Source: Rhodopirellula islandica (GTDB lineage: Bacteria; Planctomycetota; Planctomycetia; Pirellulales; Pirellulaceae). From it: a DNA stretch of 64,000 nt. The DNA is taken from the NCBI RefSeq assembly GCF_001027925.1, contig NZ_LECT01000023.1:96481-160480 (forward strand). Reading direction: 5' to 3'. The stretch's first letter is position 1. Each line of letters opens with the position of its first letter. The notes beneath the pieces are model-generated. The model saw only the letters and a program-made list of their open reading frames with translations. It did not search any database and had not been told where the DNA came from. Position numbers and translations under genes: made by a program. This document shows positions 46,241 to 54,231 of this stretch, in pieces.

Positions 46241-46975
46241 ATGAAGCGTGCTCGGCATCTTGACGATCTTCTCCGCAGTTGGGAATTCGACCCCACTTCG
46301 CTCAACGTCCGTCTGATCAAGGGCAAAGATGATCGCGACGTCATCCAGATGCGAGTCGACATGGGCATCCTCCAGCTGGAAACGACCGGCCGGCCGGACG
46401 GCGAATTGATCGAGTCCAGCGAAACGTATTTGCAGCACCTGCAAATGAATCGCTTGGGAAACCCCGACGCGGAACTTTCCGAAAAAGACTGCAATGAAAT
46501 CGATCGCGAATTCATGCAGTTCTATCACCGCCGAATCTGCTGGCTGCGGCTGCAGTTTTACCACCGCGCCGTGATGGACGCTGATCACACGTTGCGATTG
46601 ATGGATTTGTGCGACGAAATGTCTGACGATCCCGAGTGGATCTCATCGCACGAGCAATATCGCCCGTTTGTGCTGTTTCATCGCACTCAAGCGGAGGCTC
46701 TCGGCGAACTGGAAGAAAACACTCCCGAGGAAGCCATCCAGGCGATCAATCGTGGGCTGGACACGCTGCGTGAATTTTTTATCAAACACGAGGCCGAAGA
46801 GCACTTCGACGAAGACGAATTGATCGTGCGATTGGTTGACCTTCGCGAATCGCTTCGCAACGAGTACTCGGTCGGACAAACGTTGCGGGAACGCTTGGAC
46901 GCGGCTGTTCAAGAAGAGAAATACGAGTTGGCAGCTCAATTGCGTGACGAGCTGACTCGTCGCGAAACCCACTGA
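46241..46975 (+). CDS. Conserved UVR-motif protein of unknown function
   Basis: From ATG 46241 the 244-residue product is soluble. The C-terminus ends in a UvrB/UvrC-type motif (LRERLDAAVQEEKYELAAQL). The body is alpha-helical (QMRVDMGILQLETTGRPDGE, LRLQFYHRAVMDADHTLRLM, TPEEAIQAINRGLDTLREFF), resembling a TPR-like fold. The UVR motif mediates protein contacts in UvrB, UvrC, McsA and ClpC. It lies 16 nt before the RegB-like kinase gene, so they may be co-transcribed. A TATACT motif at 46158-46163 may be its -10 element. Confidence 0.75.
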   Translation: MKRARHLDDLLRSWEFDPTSLNVRLIKGKDDRDVIQMRVDMGILQLETTGRPDGELIESSETYLQHLQMNRLGNPDAELSEKDCNEIDREFMQFYHRRICWLRLQFYHRAVMDADHTLRLMDLCDEMSDDPEWISSHEQYRPFVLFHRTQAEALGELEENTPEEAIQAINRGLDTLREFFIKHEAEEHFDEDELIVRLVDLRESLRNEYSVGQTLRERLDAAVQEEKYELAAQLRDELTRRETH

Positions 46976-46991
46976 TTCGCACGAGCCTGCC

Positions 46992-48434
46992 ATGCCGCTG
47001 ATCGCACCCGCGCCCCTGGGATCGTCCACTTGGTTGTTGCAACTGCGGACGTTCGCGATTGTTGGCCAGCTGATCACGATTCTCTTTGCGGGGTTGCTCA
47101 CACCGACGTTGCTTCCCATCAGTGCCCTGCTGGTATTGGTGATCTTCACTGCCATCACCAACGGTGCCTACGGTTGGTGGCTGTCCCGAGCGGAACGCAA
47201 TCGCGGGAAATCGCCCACGGAATCCGCAACGGATCAGGCTTTGTCAGCGGCTGGGGCGGAAGCCGAGGCAGAGATGTTTTCGCAAAGCATGGACGGCCAC
47301 GCCAATGTGCTCAGTGAGTTCAAATCGGAGACACCGCTGCGTGTGGCGTTTGTGCTGATGGCGATGGATCTGATCACGCTGACCGCCATGCTGTACTTGA
47401 CCGGTGGGGCGGACAACCCGTTCAGTTTGTTTTACTTGGTGAACATCGCCGTTGGCGGCGTTATCTTGACCGCGCCGCTGACCTGGACGCTGACTGGGTT
47501 GGCGATTCTTGGCTACGTCGTTTTGCTCCTCGATTCTTGGTCCGTGGCGGGGCTGACGATTCAGCCGGCAGTGACTCCCGGTTGGTTGATCGCGACGTTG
47601 GATTTGCGTGACTGCGGAATGTTGTTTGCCTTCGTGACGTGTGCCACCGTTTTGTCTTACTTCGTGACCCGGATTTCTCGTCAGTTGCGTTTGCGAGAAC
47701 GGGATCTTCGACGCAGCCAATCCGAGCGAGCCGACGCAATGCGTTTGGAAGGTTTGACGACGCTGGCCGCGGGGGCAGCTCATGAACTGGCCTCGCCTCT
47801 GTCAGCGATCGATGTGGCTTGTCGTGAGTTGACACGGCATTTGGAGGACATTCCTAAACCGAAGTCCGTCGACGAGGACTTGTCGTTGATCGACGGCCAG
47901 TTGCTGATGTGCCGCCAGATTCTTTCCCGAATGCGAGCGGCTTCCGGTGACACCGCGGCACAACGTTGGAATCGGACCACGCTGGGCGACTTGATCGACA
48001 CGGCACTCGAAGGCATTCGCGATCCACACCGGGTGGAGATCGTGGAGCCCTTTGGGGATGCGTCGTGGGAAGACCAGCCGATGTGGCTGCCCGAGGAGGC
48101 GGTCGCCCAAGCCATCCGCAATTTGATTCACAACGGGCTGGATGCCAGCGACCAGGAGCAATCCGTCGCGGTGGAGTTGCTTGTGGACGGGGAAGAGGCT
48201 CGCTTGCAAGTGCGAGATCAGGGCCAAGGCATGTCCGAAGAGGTGCTCGGTCGCGCCGGCGATCCGTTCTTCACCACTAAAGAACCCGGCCGTGGGATCG
48301 GGTTGGGATTGTTTTTGACTCGCAATGTGATCACCCGATTGGGCGGCACGCTGAAGTTCGATAGCACTCCGGGCTTGGGCACGGTCGCCACGGTGCGATT
48401 GCCTTTGCCCAAGGAACCCACCGCGGCGGAGTGA
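46992..48434 (+). CDS. regB: RegB/PrrB-type redox-sensing histidine kinase
   Basis: The 480-residue product has about six membrane helices in the first 220 residues, including the hallmark quinone-site loop GGADNPFSLFYLVNIA (RegB has GGxxNPF). The H-box is LAAGAAHELASPLSAIDV, followed by an HATPase domain with AIRNLIHNGLDAS, VRDQGQGM and the G-box GRGIGLGLFLTRNV. A Cys in LMCRQILSRMR corresponds to the redox-active RegB cysteine. RegB senses the quinone pool and disulfide state and phosphorylates RegA. A loop at residues about 70-110 is longer than in proteobacterial RegB. The cognate regulator follows at 48901. Confidence 0.88.
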   Translation: MPLIAPAPLGSSTWLLQLRTFAIVGQLITILFAGLLTPTLLPISALLVLVIFTAITNGAYGWWLSRAERNRGKSPTESATDQALSAAGAEAEAEMFSQSMDGHANVLSEFKSETPLRVAFVLMAMDLITLTAMLYLTGGADNPFSLFYLVNIAVGGVILTAPLTWTLTGLAILGYVVLLLDSWSVAGLTIQPAVTPGWLIATLDLRDCGMLFAFVTCATVLSYFVTRISRQLRLRERDLRRSQSERADAMRLEGLTTLAAGAAHELASPLSAIDVACRELTRHLEDIPKPKSVDEDLSLIDGQLLMCRQILSRMRAASGDTAAQRWNRTTLGDLIDTALEGIRDPHRVEIVEPFGDASWEDQPMWLPEEAVAQAIRNLIHNGLDASDQEQSVAVELLVDGEEARLQVRDQGQGMSEEVLGRAGDPFFTTKEPGRGIGLGLFLTRNVITRLGGTLKFDSTPGLGTVATVRLPLPKEPTAAE

Positions 48435-48900
48435 TTCAGAGGGTGTGCGGCTTTGAGGTGCTGTGCACACAGCGTCTTGCGAACCCCGCCCGTTGAAAGA
48501 GGTCGTGCAGTTTTGAAGTGCCGTGCCAGTAACGCCTTGAGAACCCCGCCCGCGCAGCGGGAGGGGTCGGAAAGCGAGCGTTCAGCGAGATTTCCGGGGG
48601 AGGGCAATCCGCGCCGCATCCCATGCTCGGCCCTCACCCTCGCGTACGCCTGAACGGCGTCGCTCGACCTCTCCCCAAACTTCGTTTCGGGAGAGGTACG
48701 CCATGTGGAAACTTGGCGAAAACCCAGCATCAGAAAACTGCCCGACCTCTTCACCAGGGGGGAATCTGGATGCGTCTGACGTGTGGGCCTCTGTGATCGG
48801 ACGACTGGCGAAATCCATGCCGACCGTGGGGCTGAATCGTTTCCCTCGACTGCTATACTGGAACGCCCGTACTCCCACCGACTGATGCACTGGTGCAACG
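48435..48900. repeat. Intergenic repeat block between regB and regA
   Basis: About 466 nt. The block starts with TTCAGAGGGTGTGCGGCTTT two nt after the regB stop and contains AGGTCGTGCAGTTTTGAAGT, GAACCCCGCCCG and the palindromic CCCCAAACTTCGTTTCGGGG. Much of this recurs at about 51270-51480. TATACT at 48854-48859 may be the regA -10. No gene. Confidence 0.75.
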
Positions 48901-49566
48901 ATGAGTTTCTCTGATCCGAACAGCGGCAACGACGGTGTGCTGCCCTATTCCAGTCCATCCGAGGTGTGCACCTCCGAAACCGTGGGTGCAGAAAGCATCT
49001 TGCTGGTCGACGACACCGTCGTGCTTCGCGAACGGATGGCAGTGGCCATGCAAAGCCGTGGTTTTCGCGTCACGATGGCGGGGAATTACGACGAAGCCGT
49101 GGCCGTTTTCAGCCAATCGCCAACCGACTTGGCAGTGCTTGATTTGCGAATGCCAGGTCGCAGCGGCTTGGATTTGCTCCGCCGATTGCTGGAGATCAAA
49201 CCGGATTGCCGCGTCCTGATGCTGTCAGGGTTCGGCAGCATTCCTGCGTCGATCGATGCGGTCCGTGCCGGTGCGGTCAATTTCTTGAGCAAACCCGCAG
49301 ACACCGACGACATTCTGTCCGCCTTCATTCGTGGAGAAGGGCAGAACGTTCCCGAAGGCGGGCTGGCATTCCCAGCACCGTCACTGGCTCGGAACGAGTG
49401 GGAACACATTCACCGGGTGCTGTCCGATTGCGGCAACAATATCTCAGAAGCCGCCCGCCGACTGGGCATCCACCGTCGTTCGCTGCAGCGAAAGCTTCGC
49501 AAGCGAGCCCCGGAGGATCCCAAGACCCCTGGTGCGGACGACGTCTTCGAAGACGACGAGGATTGA
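48901..49566 (+). CDS. regA: RegA/PrrA-type response regulator
   Basis: The 221-residue product has a receiver domain (SILLVDDTVVLRERMAVAMQ, phospho-Asp in DLAVLDLRMPGRSGLDLL, LSGFGSI, Lys in LSKPADTDDI) and a Fis-type helix-turn-helix: ARNEWEHIHRVLSDCGNNIS and AARRLGIHRRSLQRKLRKRAP. The latter is nearly the RegA/PrrA/ActR output helix. RegA in proteobacteria controls respiration and redox genes. An acidic tail (DDVFEDDED) is extra. The gene is 466 nt from regB on the same strand, with a repeat block between. Confidence 0.9.
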   Translation: MSFSDPNSGNDGVLPYSSPSEVCTSETVGAESILLVDDTVVLRERMAVAMQSRGFRVTMAGNYDEAVAVFSQSPTDLAVLDLRMPGRSGLDLLRRLLEIKPDCRVLMLSGFGSIPASIDAVRAGAVNFLSKPADTDDILSAFIRGEGQNVPEGGLAFPAPSLARNEWEHIHRVLSDCGNNISEAARRLGIHRRSLQRKLRKRAPEDPKTPGADDVFEDDED

Positions 49567-50065
49567 TTTCGCGTCGAACGCTGAGGCCGTCAATCACAAC
49601 CCGACACGTGACGGCCTGTTGATTGAATCCTAACCCGAAGCGTTAAGCAGGTACCCAGGTGTCATCGAGTATGTGAGCCGTTTGGCGTTAGCCACGGTTC
49701 CCACGCAAAACCGGGGCTAACGCCCAAACGGCTCACAAGGTGAAACCCAATCATTCCTGCGTGCCTGCTTAGCGAGGGATCGCGTGACATTGCAACGAGC
49801 CTGTGGGTCCCTCGCTCGCGCGTCGGGTTGTGAAATCGAGTGAATCAACAAGCCGGTGAGCGAGGGACGCCCCCAATTCCCACGACGGCCCCATCCGGGG
49901 CGATACCCAGACGCCGTCCAGCGGTCCCTCGGTCCATGCGCGTTCCAAGCCAGCGTTCCACCACAACAAACCCGTGCCAACAAAACAAAACCCCGCCTGT
50001 GAGAACACAGGCGGGGTTTTGAATTTCATTCTCGATGGATTGAGTCGAAACTCAATCAGCACAGA
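49567..50065. repeat. Intergenic repeats and terminator between regA and the Cys-rich protein gene
   Basis: Holds an inverted repeat GTGAGCCGTTTGGCGTTAGC ... GCTAACGCCCAAACGGCTCAC (49673-49736), then CCCTCGCTCGCGCGTCGGGT (about 49811) with partner GGTGAGCGAGGGA (49855-49867), and CGGCCCCATCCGGGGCGATA (about 49886) that recurs inverted near 56500 and 56572. The terminator at 49987-50020 follows. No gene. Confidence 0.8.
49987..50020 (-). terminator. Strong intrinsic terminator of the Cys-rich protein gene
   Basis: AAAACCCCGCCTGTG-AGAA-CACAGGCGGGGTTTT: a perfect 15-bp stem with a 4-nt loop. The A/T ends make it work for both strands. It lies 46 nt beyond the stop of the minus-strand gene at 50066. 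Confidence 0.92.
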
Positions 50066-50761
50066 CTAGATGTCGGTGTTGGCATCGGGTTGTGGCACTG
50101 GAGGAGCAGCTTCTTGAGCTTGGTCGCTGCTGCTTTTGACTTCTTCTGCAGCAGGTGCGGCAGGAGCAGCTTCTTCAGCAGCAGGAGCGGCTTCTTCAGC
50201 GGCTGGAGCAGCAGGAGCTTCCTCAGCAGCAGGTGCTGGTGGAGCAGCTTCTTCGGCAGGAGTCGCGTCCGTTGCTTCGTCAGCGACGGGAGCAGCTTCT
50301 TCGGTTGCAGCAGCTTCGTCGGTGACGACGCTACCAGGAACCAAAGTTTCGCCTGGAGCCAATTCAAAGCCTTCGCTGCTTTGCATGACGGAACCTTCCA
50401 TCACAGGAGCAACTGAGCCACCGCAGCAAGGAGCTGCTTCGACAACAGGAGCAGGTGCAGGTGTGCCACAGCAAGGTGCTGGTGCAGGTGCTGCTTCACA
50501 GCACGGTGCAGGAGCTGGTTCGCAGCAAGGTGCTGGAGCTGGTTCGCAGCAAGGCTCTGGTGCACAGCATTTCTTCGACTTCAGTTTGGCCAGCAATCCG
50601 CCGCCACACTTGTGAGCCTTCAAGCCGCTGAACAAGCCGCCTGAGTTGCAGCATTGGTTGGAGTGCAAGAACTTGAAAGCACTTGCATTGCTACTGAAAG
50701 CCAACGACGCACCCAACATCAGTGCGACGACGGCGGTACCCTTCACCAAATTCCGATTCAT
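50066..50761 (-). CDS. Secreted Cys-rich protein with CCEPAPAP repeats and Ala/Glu tail
   Basis: From ATG 50761 the 231-residue product has a signal peptide (MNRNLVKGTAVVALMLGASL to about residue 28, cleaved near SNASA). The mature part has a Cys pair region (HSNQCCNSGG), then repeats such as CCEPAPAPCCEPAPAP, APCCEAAPAPAP and CCGTPAPAP (six CC pairs), and ends with a long Ala/Glu/Pro tail (EEAAPAAEEAAPAAPAAEE). An upstream ATG at 50848 would add 29 residues before the signal and is unlikely. The CC pairs suggest metal binding or disulfide links; there is no recognised family. Its terminator is strong. Confidence 0.8.
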   Translation of the reverse strand: MNRNLVKGTAVVALMLGASLAFSSNASAFKFLHSNQCCNSGGLFSGLKAHKCGGGLLAKLKSKKCCAPEPCCEPAPAPCCEPAPAPCCEAAPAPAPCCGTPAPAPVVEAAPCCGGSVAPVMEGSVMQSSEGFELAPGETLVPGSVVTDEAAATEEAAPVADEATDATPAEEAAPPAPAAEEAPAAPAAEEAAPAAEEAAPAAPAAEEVKSSSDQAQEAAPPVPQPDANTDI

Positions 50762-51488
50762 GTGTTTCTCCAGAGTTAAGTTCGGAGGTTTCGGTGCGAT
50801 CCGTGTTCGCACGCTTGAATTGAGGTGGCATCCGGTCACCCTGATCAATTGCGTTTACACTCCGTCCGTTATTCGCCCATGAGAGGGGGTTCAGGGGGAG
50901 GTGCGGTGACATTACCGCTTGCAGTGACTTTGCGTTACGGTAGCTCGCTCGTAAATGTTGTCAATTGCCCAAAGCACCCAAACTCCTTCTGCCGAGCGGG
51001 TTTGGGCCGTCCGCTCGGAACCCAGTCCGTGGCTCGCCCCTCGAAATCGGGACGACGATTTCCCGGCGGATTCAGCCGATTGCCCCGCAAATTCACGTTT
51101 TCAAGGGGATTTGCGGGATGGCCGGGGCGACTGGCATCTTAGAAGTCGCTCGCCGCGGACAAGGCGGCCAATCAGAAATGGCGTGGAATCTTCCTCAGGC
51201 CGGATTTCGTGGCGGAGGATTGTGCGCAAAGCGTTCCCAACCAGAGACGTCTCGCGGGACACCCGGGGTTCAGAGGTCGTGCGGTTCTTAAGTGCCGTGC
51301 GAGTAACGCCGTCAGAACCCCGCCCGACGAAGGAGGTCGTGCCGTTTTAATTCACCCTCCCTTTGGGAGGGTCGGACCGCTTCGGGCCGGGGACGGTTAC
51401 GCGCCGGATCCAATGCTGAGCCCTCCCCTCGCTTCGCTCCACTTCTCCCCAAACTTCGTTTCGGGAGAGGTGGACGCCAATCGACGAA
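50762..51488. repeat. Intergenic region with a second copy of the 48.4-kb repeat block
   Basis: About 727 nt upstream of the Cys-rich gene. It should hold that gene's promoter. From about 51270 it repeats elements also seen at 48435-48710: TTCAGAGGTCGTGCGGTTCT, GAACCCCGCCCG and CTCCCCAAACTTCGTTTCGG. Also CCCCGCAAATTC at about 51093 with GATTTGCGGGATGG near 51110. No gene is supported. Confidence 0.65.
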
Positions 51489-52118
51489 CTATCGCTGCAT
51501 CGATTCGGTGGCGGTTGCAGCGGGGGCCGCAGCGGTTTGGGTTTGGTCCTGAGCGTTCAGGATGCGAGCCATTTCGTCGCCGTTTTCGAAGTCCAGGATC
51601 AGCTCGGGTTCGCCGGTCGCGATCCCGAGGACCATTCCCGAAATTCTCCAGCCTTCACTTTGTTGCACGACGGGCAGGACAATTTGGAATTCCTGTTTGG
51701 TTCCATCGGCTTGGGAGGGCTCGCTCCAGACGCAGTGAACCAATCGCGTGGGGTACTTCTGGCCTTCGGGAAGGTGTTCCATCCCGACTTCTTCGCTGCG
51801 GGTGATGGTGACTTCGGCGTCAGGCGATCCAAGCGGCTGGACGACGTGGCCAATTCGAGCCAATTCCGACTGAGCACGCTTGGTCAGCAGCGTCATGGCG
51901 GTGTTCTCGGCGCCACCACGACGAATACGGTCGAGGAACTGACCGACAACCGATTCGGCTTCGTCCGCAGAAGCAGCGGTGGTTGGGGTGGCTGTGGCGG
52001 ATTGGGAGGCAACGGATTCGGGGGTGGACGAACCACAACCGGTCATCGAGAGCGTTGCGGCTGCGACCGAGAAACCAAGAGCAAAACGACCCAAGATCCG
52101 CATGACTGAAACGGACAT
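51489..52118 (-). CDS. Lipoprotein of unknown function
   Basis: From ATG 52118 (preceded by AGGGATGG as ribosome binding site) the 209-residue product has a lipoprotein signal with lipobox LSMTGCGSS near residue 28. After a Ser/Thr/Ala-rich linker, a compact region (AESVVGQFLDRIRRGGAENT to VVQQSEGWRISGMVLGI) looks like an NTF2-like or SnoaL-type alpha-beta fold that is common in planctomycete lipoproteins. No catalytic residues were found. Other in-frame ATGs at 52127 and 52103 are possible. Confidence 0.7.
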   Translation of the reverse strand: MSVSVMRILGRFALGFSVAAATLSMTGCGSSTPESVASQSATATPTTAASADEAESVVGQFLDRIRRGGAENTAMTLLTKRAQSELARIGHVVQPLGSPDAEVTITRSEEVGMEHLPEGQKYPTRLVHCVWSEPSQADGTKQEFQIVLPVVQQSEGWRISGMVLGIATGEPELILDFENGDEMARILNAQDQTQTAAAPAATATESMQR

Positions 52119-52249
52119 ATTTTCCATCCCTGGAATTGAATGACTGACACACAAATGGCGATGCGTTCATCGCCAAGGTCGTGGAATAGTCGATTCAGCC
52201 CACAGGGGTCAACACAATTGCGAGAATTCGCCAAAACAGCGCGTTGGCA

Positions 52250-53356
52250 CTACTTCGCGGCTTCTTGGGCACCGCGGTTGCGACGCAGTTGGCCGCATGC
52301 CGCGTTGATTTCGTCGCCTTTGCGTTGCCGGAAATTCACGTTCACCCCCGCGGATTCCAAAATCGCTCGGAATCGTGCGATCGCGGCCCCGCTGGGCGTT
52401 CGATAGGGCAAACCCGCCACGGGGTTGTAGGGAATCACGTTCATCATCACGCTGCGGCCGCGAAGAATTTGGCTCAACTGACGCGCGTGTTCATCGCCAT
52501 CATTGATCCCCCCCAACAACACGTATTCGAACGTCAAACGTCGACCCGAGGAGTGGAAGTAGCGATCCGCGGCTTCCAAGACAGGTTCAATTCCAATCTT
52601 GCGATTGATTGGGACCAGCTCACTTCGCAGTTCATCGTTGGGGGCATGCAGCGAGACCGCCAGGTTGTACGGAACCCCGGTTGCCGCCAGTTTGTCGATC
52701 GCCGGTGGCAACCCCACCGTGCTGATCGTGATGCGTCGCGGGCTGATGCCCAGCCCATCTTCATTGCGAGCGACGTCGAGAGCGGCCAACACACCTGGCA
52801 AATTGGCCAGCGGTTCGCCCATCCCCATCATCACGATGTGGCTGAGTCGTTCGGTGGCGGGCAGGCGTTGCTGCAGTCGCAGCATTTGTTCCAGGATTTC
52901 GCCGCCGGTCAGATTGCGATCCACGCCATCCAGTCCACTGGCGCAGAACACGCAGCCCATCGCACAACCGACTTGGCTGCTGACGCAAATGCTGCGTCGC
53001 GGACCGTCCCGCAACAACACACATTCGACTTCGCCGCCGTCGACCAAACGAATCAGGATCTTCTCAGTGCCGTCCTTGGACTTTGAGACGACGGCTTCGG
53101 TGGCGTTGAAGATCGCAAAGTGCTCTTCGAGCTGATCTCGCAGCTTGGCCGGCAAGTCCGTCATTTCGTCGAACGAGGTGGCTCGTCCGGAAAACAGCCA
53201 ACGCCGGATTTGCTTGGCACGAAAGGGTTTTTGGCCCTGCTCTTGCAACCATTCTTTGAGCTGATCGAGCGACCAGTTCAGCAAGTGCTTTTTACGGGGG
53301 CCGGCGGACTCCGAATCAGAGGTCGTGACGAGCGGCAATGAGACCATCGGAGTCAA
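52250..53356 (-). CDS. rlmN: 23S rRNA (adenine-2503-C2)-methyltransferase RlmN
   Basis: The 368-residue product is a radical SAM enzyme with CAMGCVFCASG (the three cluster cysteines CxxxCxxC), VMMGMGEPLANLPGV, ITISTVGLPPAI, AVSLHAPNDELRSELVPIN and a conserved Cys near the C-terminus (EINAACGQLR), plus the N-terminal helical RNA-binding domain. RlmN methylates A2503 of 23S rRNA and A37 of some tRNAs using a methylated Cys. The length is typical. Confidence 0.96.
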   Translation of the reverse strand: MTPMVSLPLVTTSDSESAGPRKKHLLNWSLDQLKEWLQEQGQKPFRAKQIRRWLFSGRATSFDEMTDLPAKLRDQLEEHFAIFNATEAVVSKSKDGTEKILIRLVDGGEVECVLLRDGPRRSICVSSQVGCAMGCVFCASGLDGVDRNLTGGEILEQMLRLQQRLPATERLSHIVMMGMGEPLANLPGVLAALDVARNEDGLGISPRRITISTVGLPPAIDKLAATGVPYNLAVSLHAPNDELRSELVPINRKIGIEPVLEAADRYFHSSGRRLTFEYVLLGGINDGDEHARQLSQILRGRSVMMNVIPYNPVAGLPYRTPSGAAIARFRAILESAGVNVNFRQRKGDEINAACGQLRRNRGAQEAAK

Positions 53357-53474
53357 ACAAATTGAAAAGAGGAAGCGGCGGTGTGATTTTGATCCGGCGT
53401 GACTTCCCTATCAGACGCTTCGTTGGCCTGGAATGCAAATGGAAATCATGGCCAACCAACGTGCAACGGCAGCG

Positions 53475-54137
53475 TCAGGGTTGAACGCTGATTTGGTTGT
53501 CGATTCGCGAGACGCCCGGTTCCAATCGCATCAGCAATTCGGTCATTCGGCGATCGGATTCGTTGCGAACCATGCCGCTCAGCGTGGCGGTGCGATCTTG
53601 GATCTGAACGTTCACGCCATCATACCGCGAGGATTGAGAATTCATACGGCCAGGCAGGTTGCCGTTGACGGTGGTCAAATTCGATGTGCCCCGCAGACGC
53701 GATGAGGCGGACTGCTGCACACGACTGGATTCAAGGGGGGCGACTTCCACGGCGCTGCGAAGTCGTGTTCGAATCGGAGGGGTGGCTGTGTTGCCACGGG
53801 CCGCGTTGGCACCTCCAAACAGGCTGCCAAAGGCCGCTCCGAGGCCACCGCCACCGCCAAATCCACCGCCAAATCCGCCGCCTCCCGTGCCGCCACCGCC
53901 CGCTTGGGACACCGCGGCTGCACCGACAGGCGATGCTGTGTTGGCACCCACTGCTCCGCCTCGCTGGATGCCCTCACTGAAGACTGCGTCGGGGTCCAAA
54001 CCTTGGCTGATGGCGCCGTCTGTTTGGCCGCCCGCGGCGGTTTCTGTTCCACCCTGCTGTGCCAGCGCCGACGATCCCAGTGCGATCCAGAGAGTGGATG
54101 CGGCCAGGCACGCTACAATTTGAGACGTTCGTTTCAT
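53475..54137 (-). CDS. Exported BON-domain protein with glycine-rich linker
   Basis: From ATG 54137 the 220-residue product begins MKRTSQIVACLAASTLWIAL, a signal peptide ending near ALAQQ. Next is a Gly/Ala-rich low-complexity region (GGGGTGGGGFGGGFGGGGGL) and at the C-terminus a BON domain (YDGVNVQIQDRTATLSGMVR, then RLEPGVSRIDNQISVQP). BON domains bind phospholipid or membrane surfaces, and OsmY is the model. It diverges from the 664-residue exported protein; the starts are only 94 nt apart. Confidence 0.85.
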   Translation of the reverse strand: MKRTSQIVACLAASTLWIALGSSALAQQGGTETAAGGQTDGAISQGLDPDAVFSEGIQRGGAVGANTASPVGAAAVSQAGGGGTGGGGFGGGFGGGGGLGAAFGSLFGGANAARGNTATPPIRTRLRSAVEVAPLESSRVQQSASSRLRGTSNLTTVNGNLPGRMNSQSSRYDGVNVQIQDRTATLSGMVRNESDRRMTELLMRLEPGVSRIDNQISVQP

Positions 54138-54231
54138 GCGACTATCGCTCGGTGGACGTTGGGTTTCGGATACGATTGAGGGAGTGACACTCCTTCTCTG
54201 ATTGTAGCTAGCCCCCACGAGCTCGTCCAAA

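Noticed and set aside
50955..51350. 131-codon open frame in the 50.8-51.5 kb gap
   Set aside because: The sequence is repeat-derived, with no ribosome binding site or known motif.
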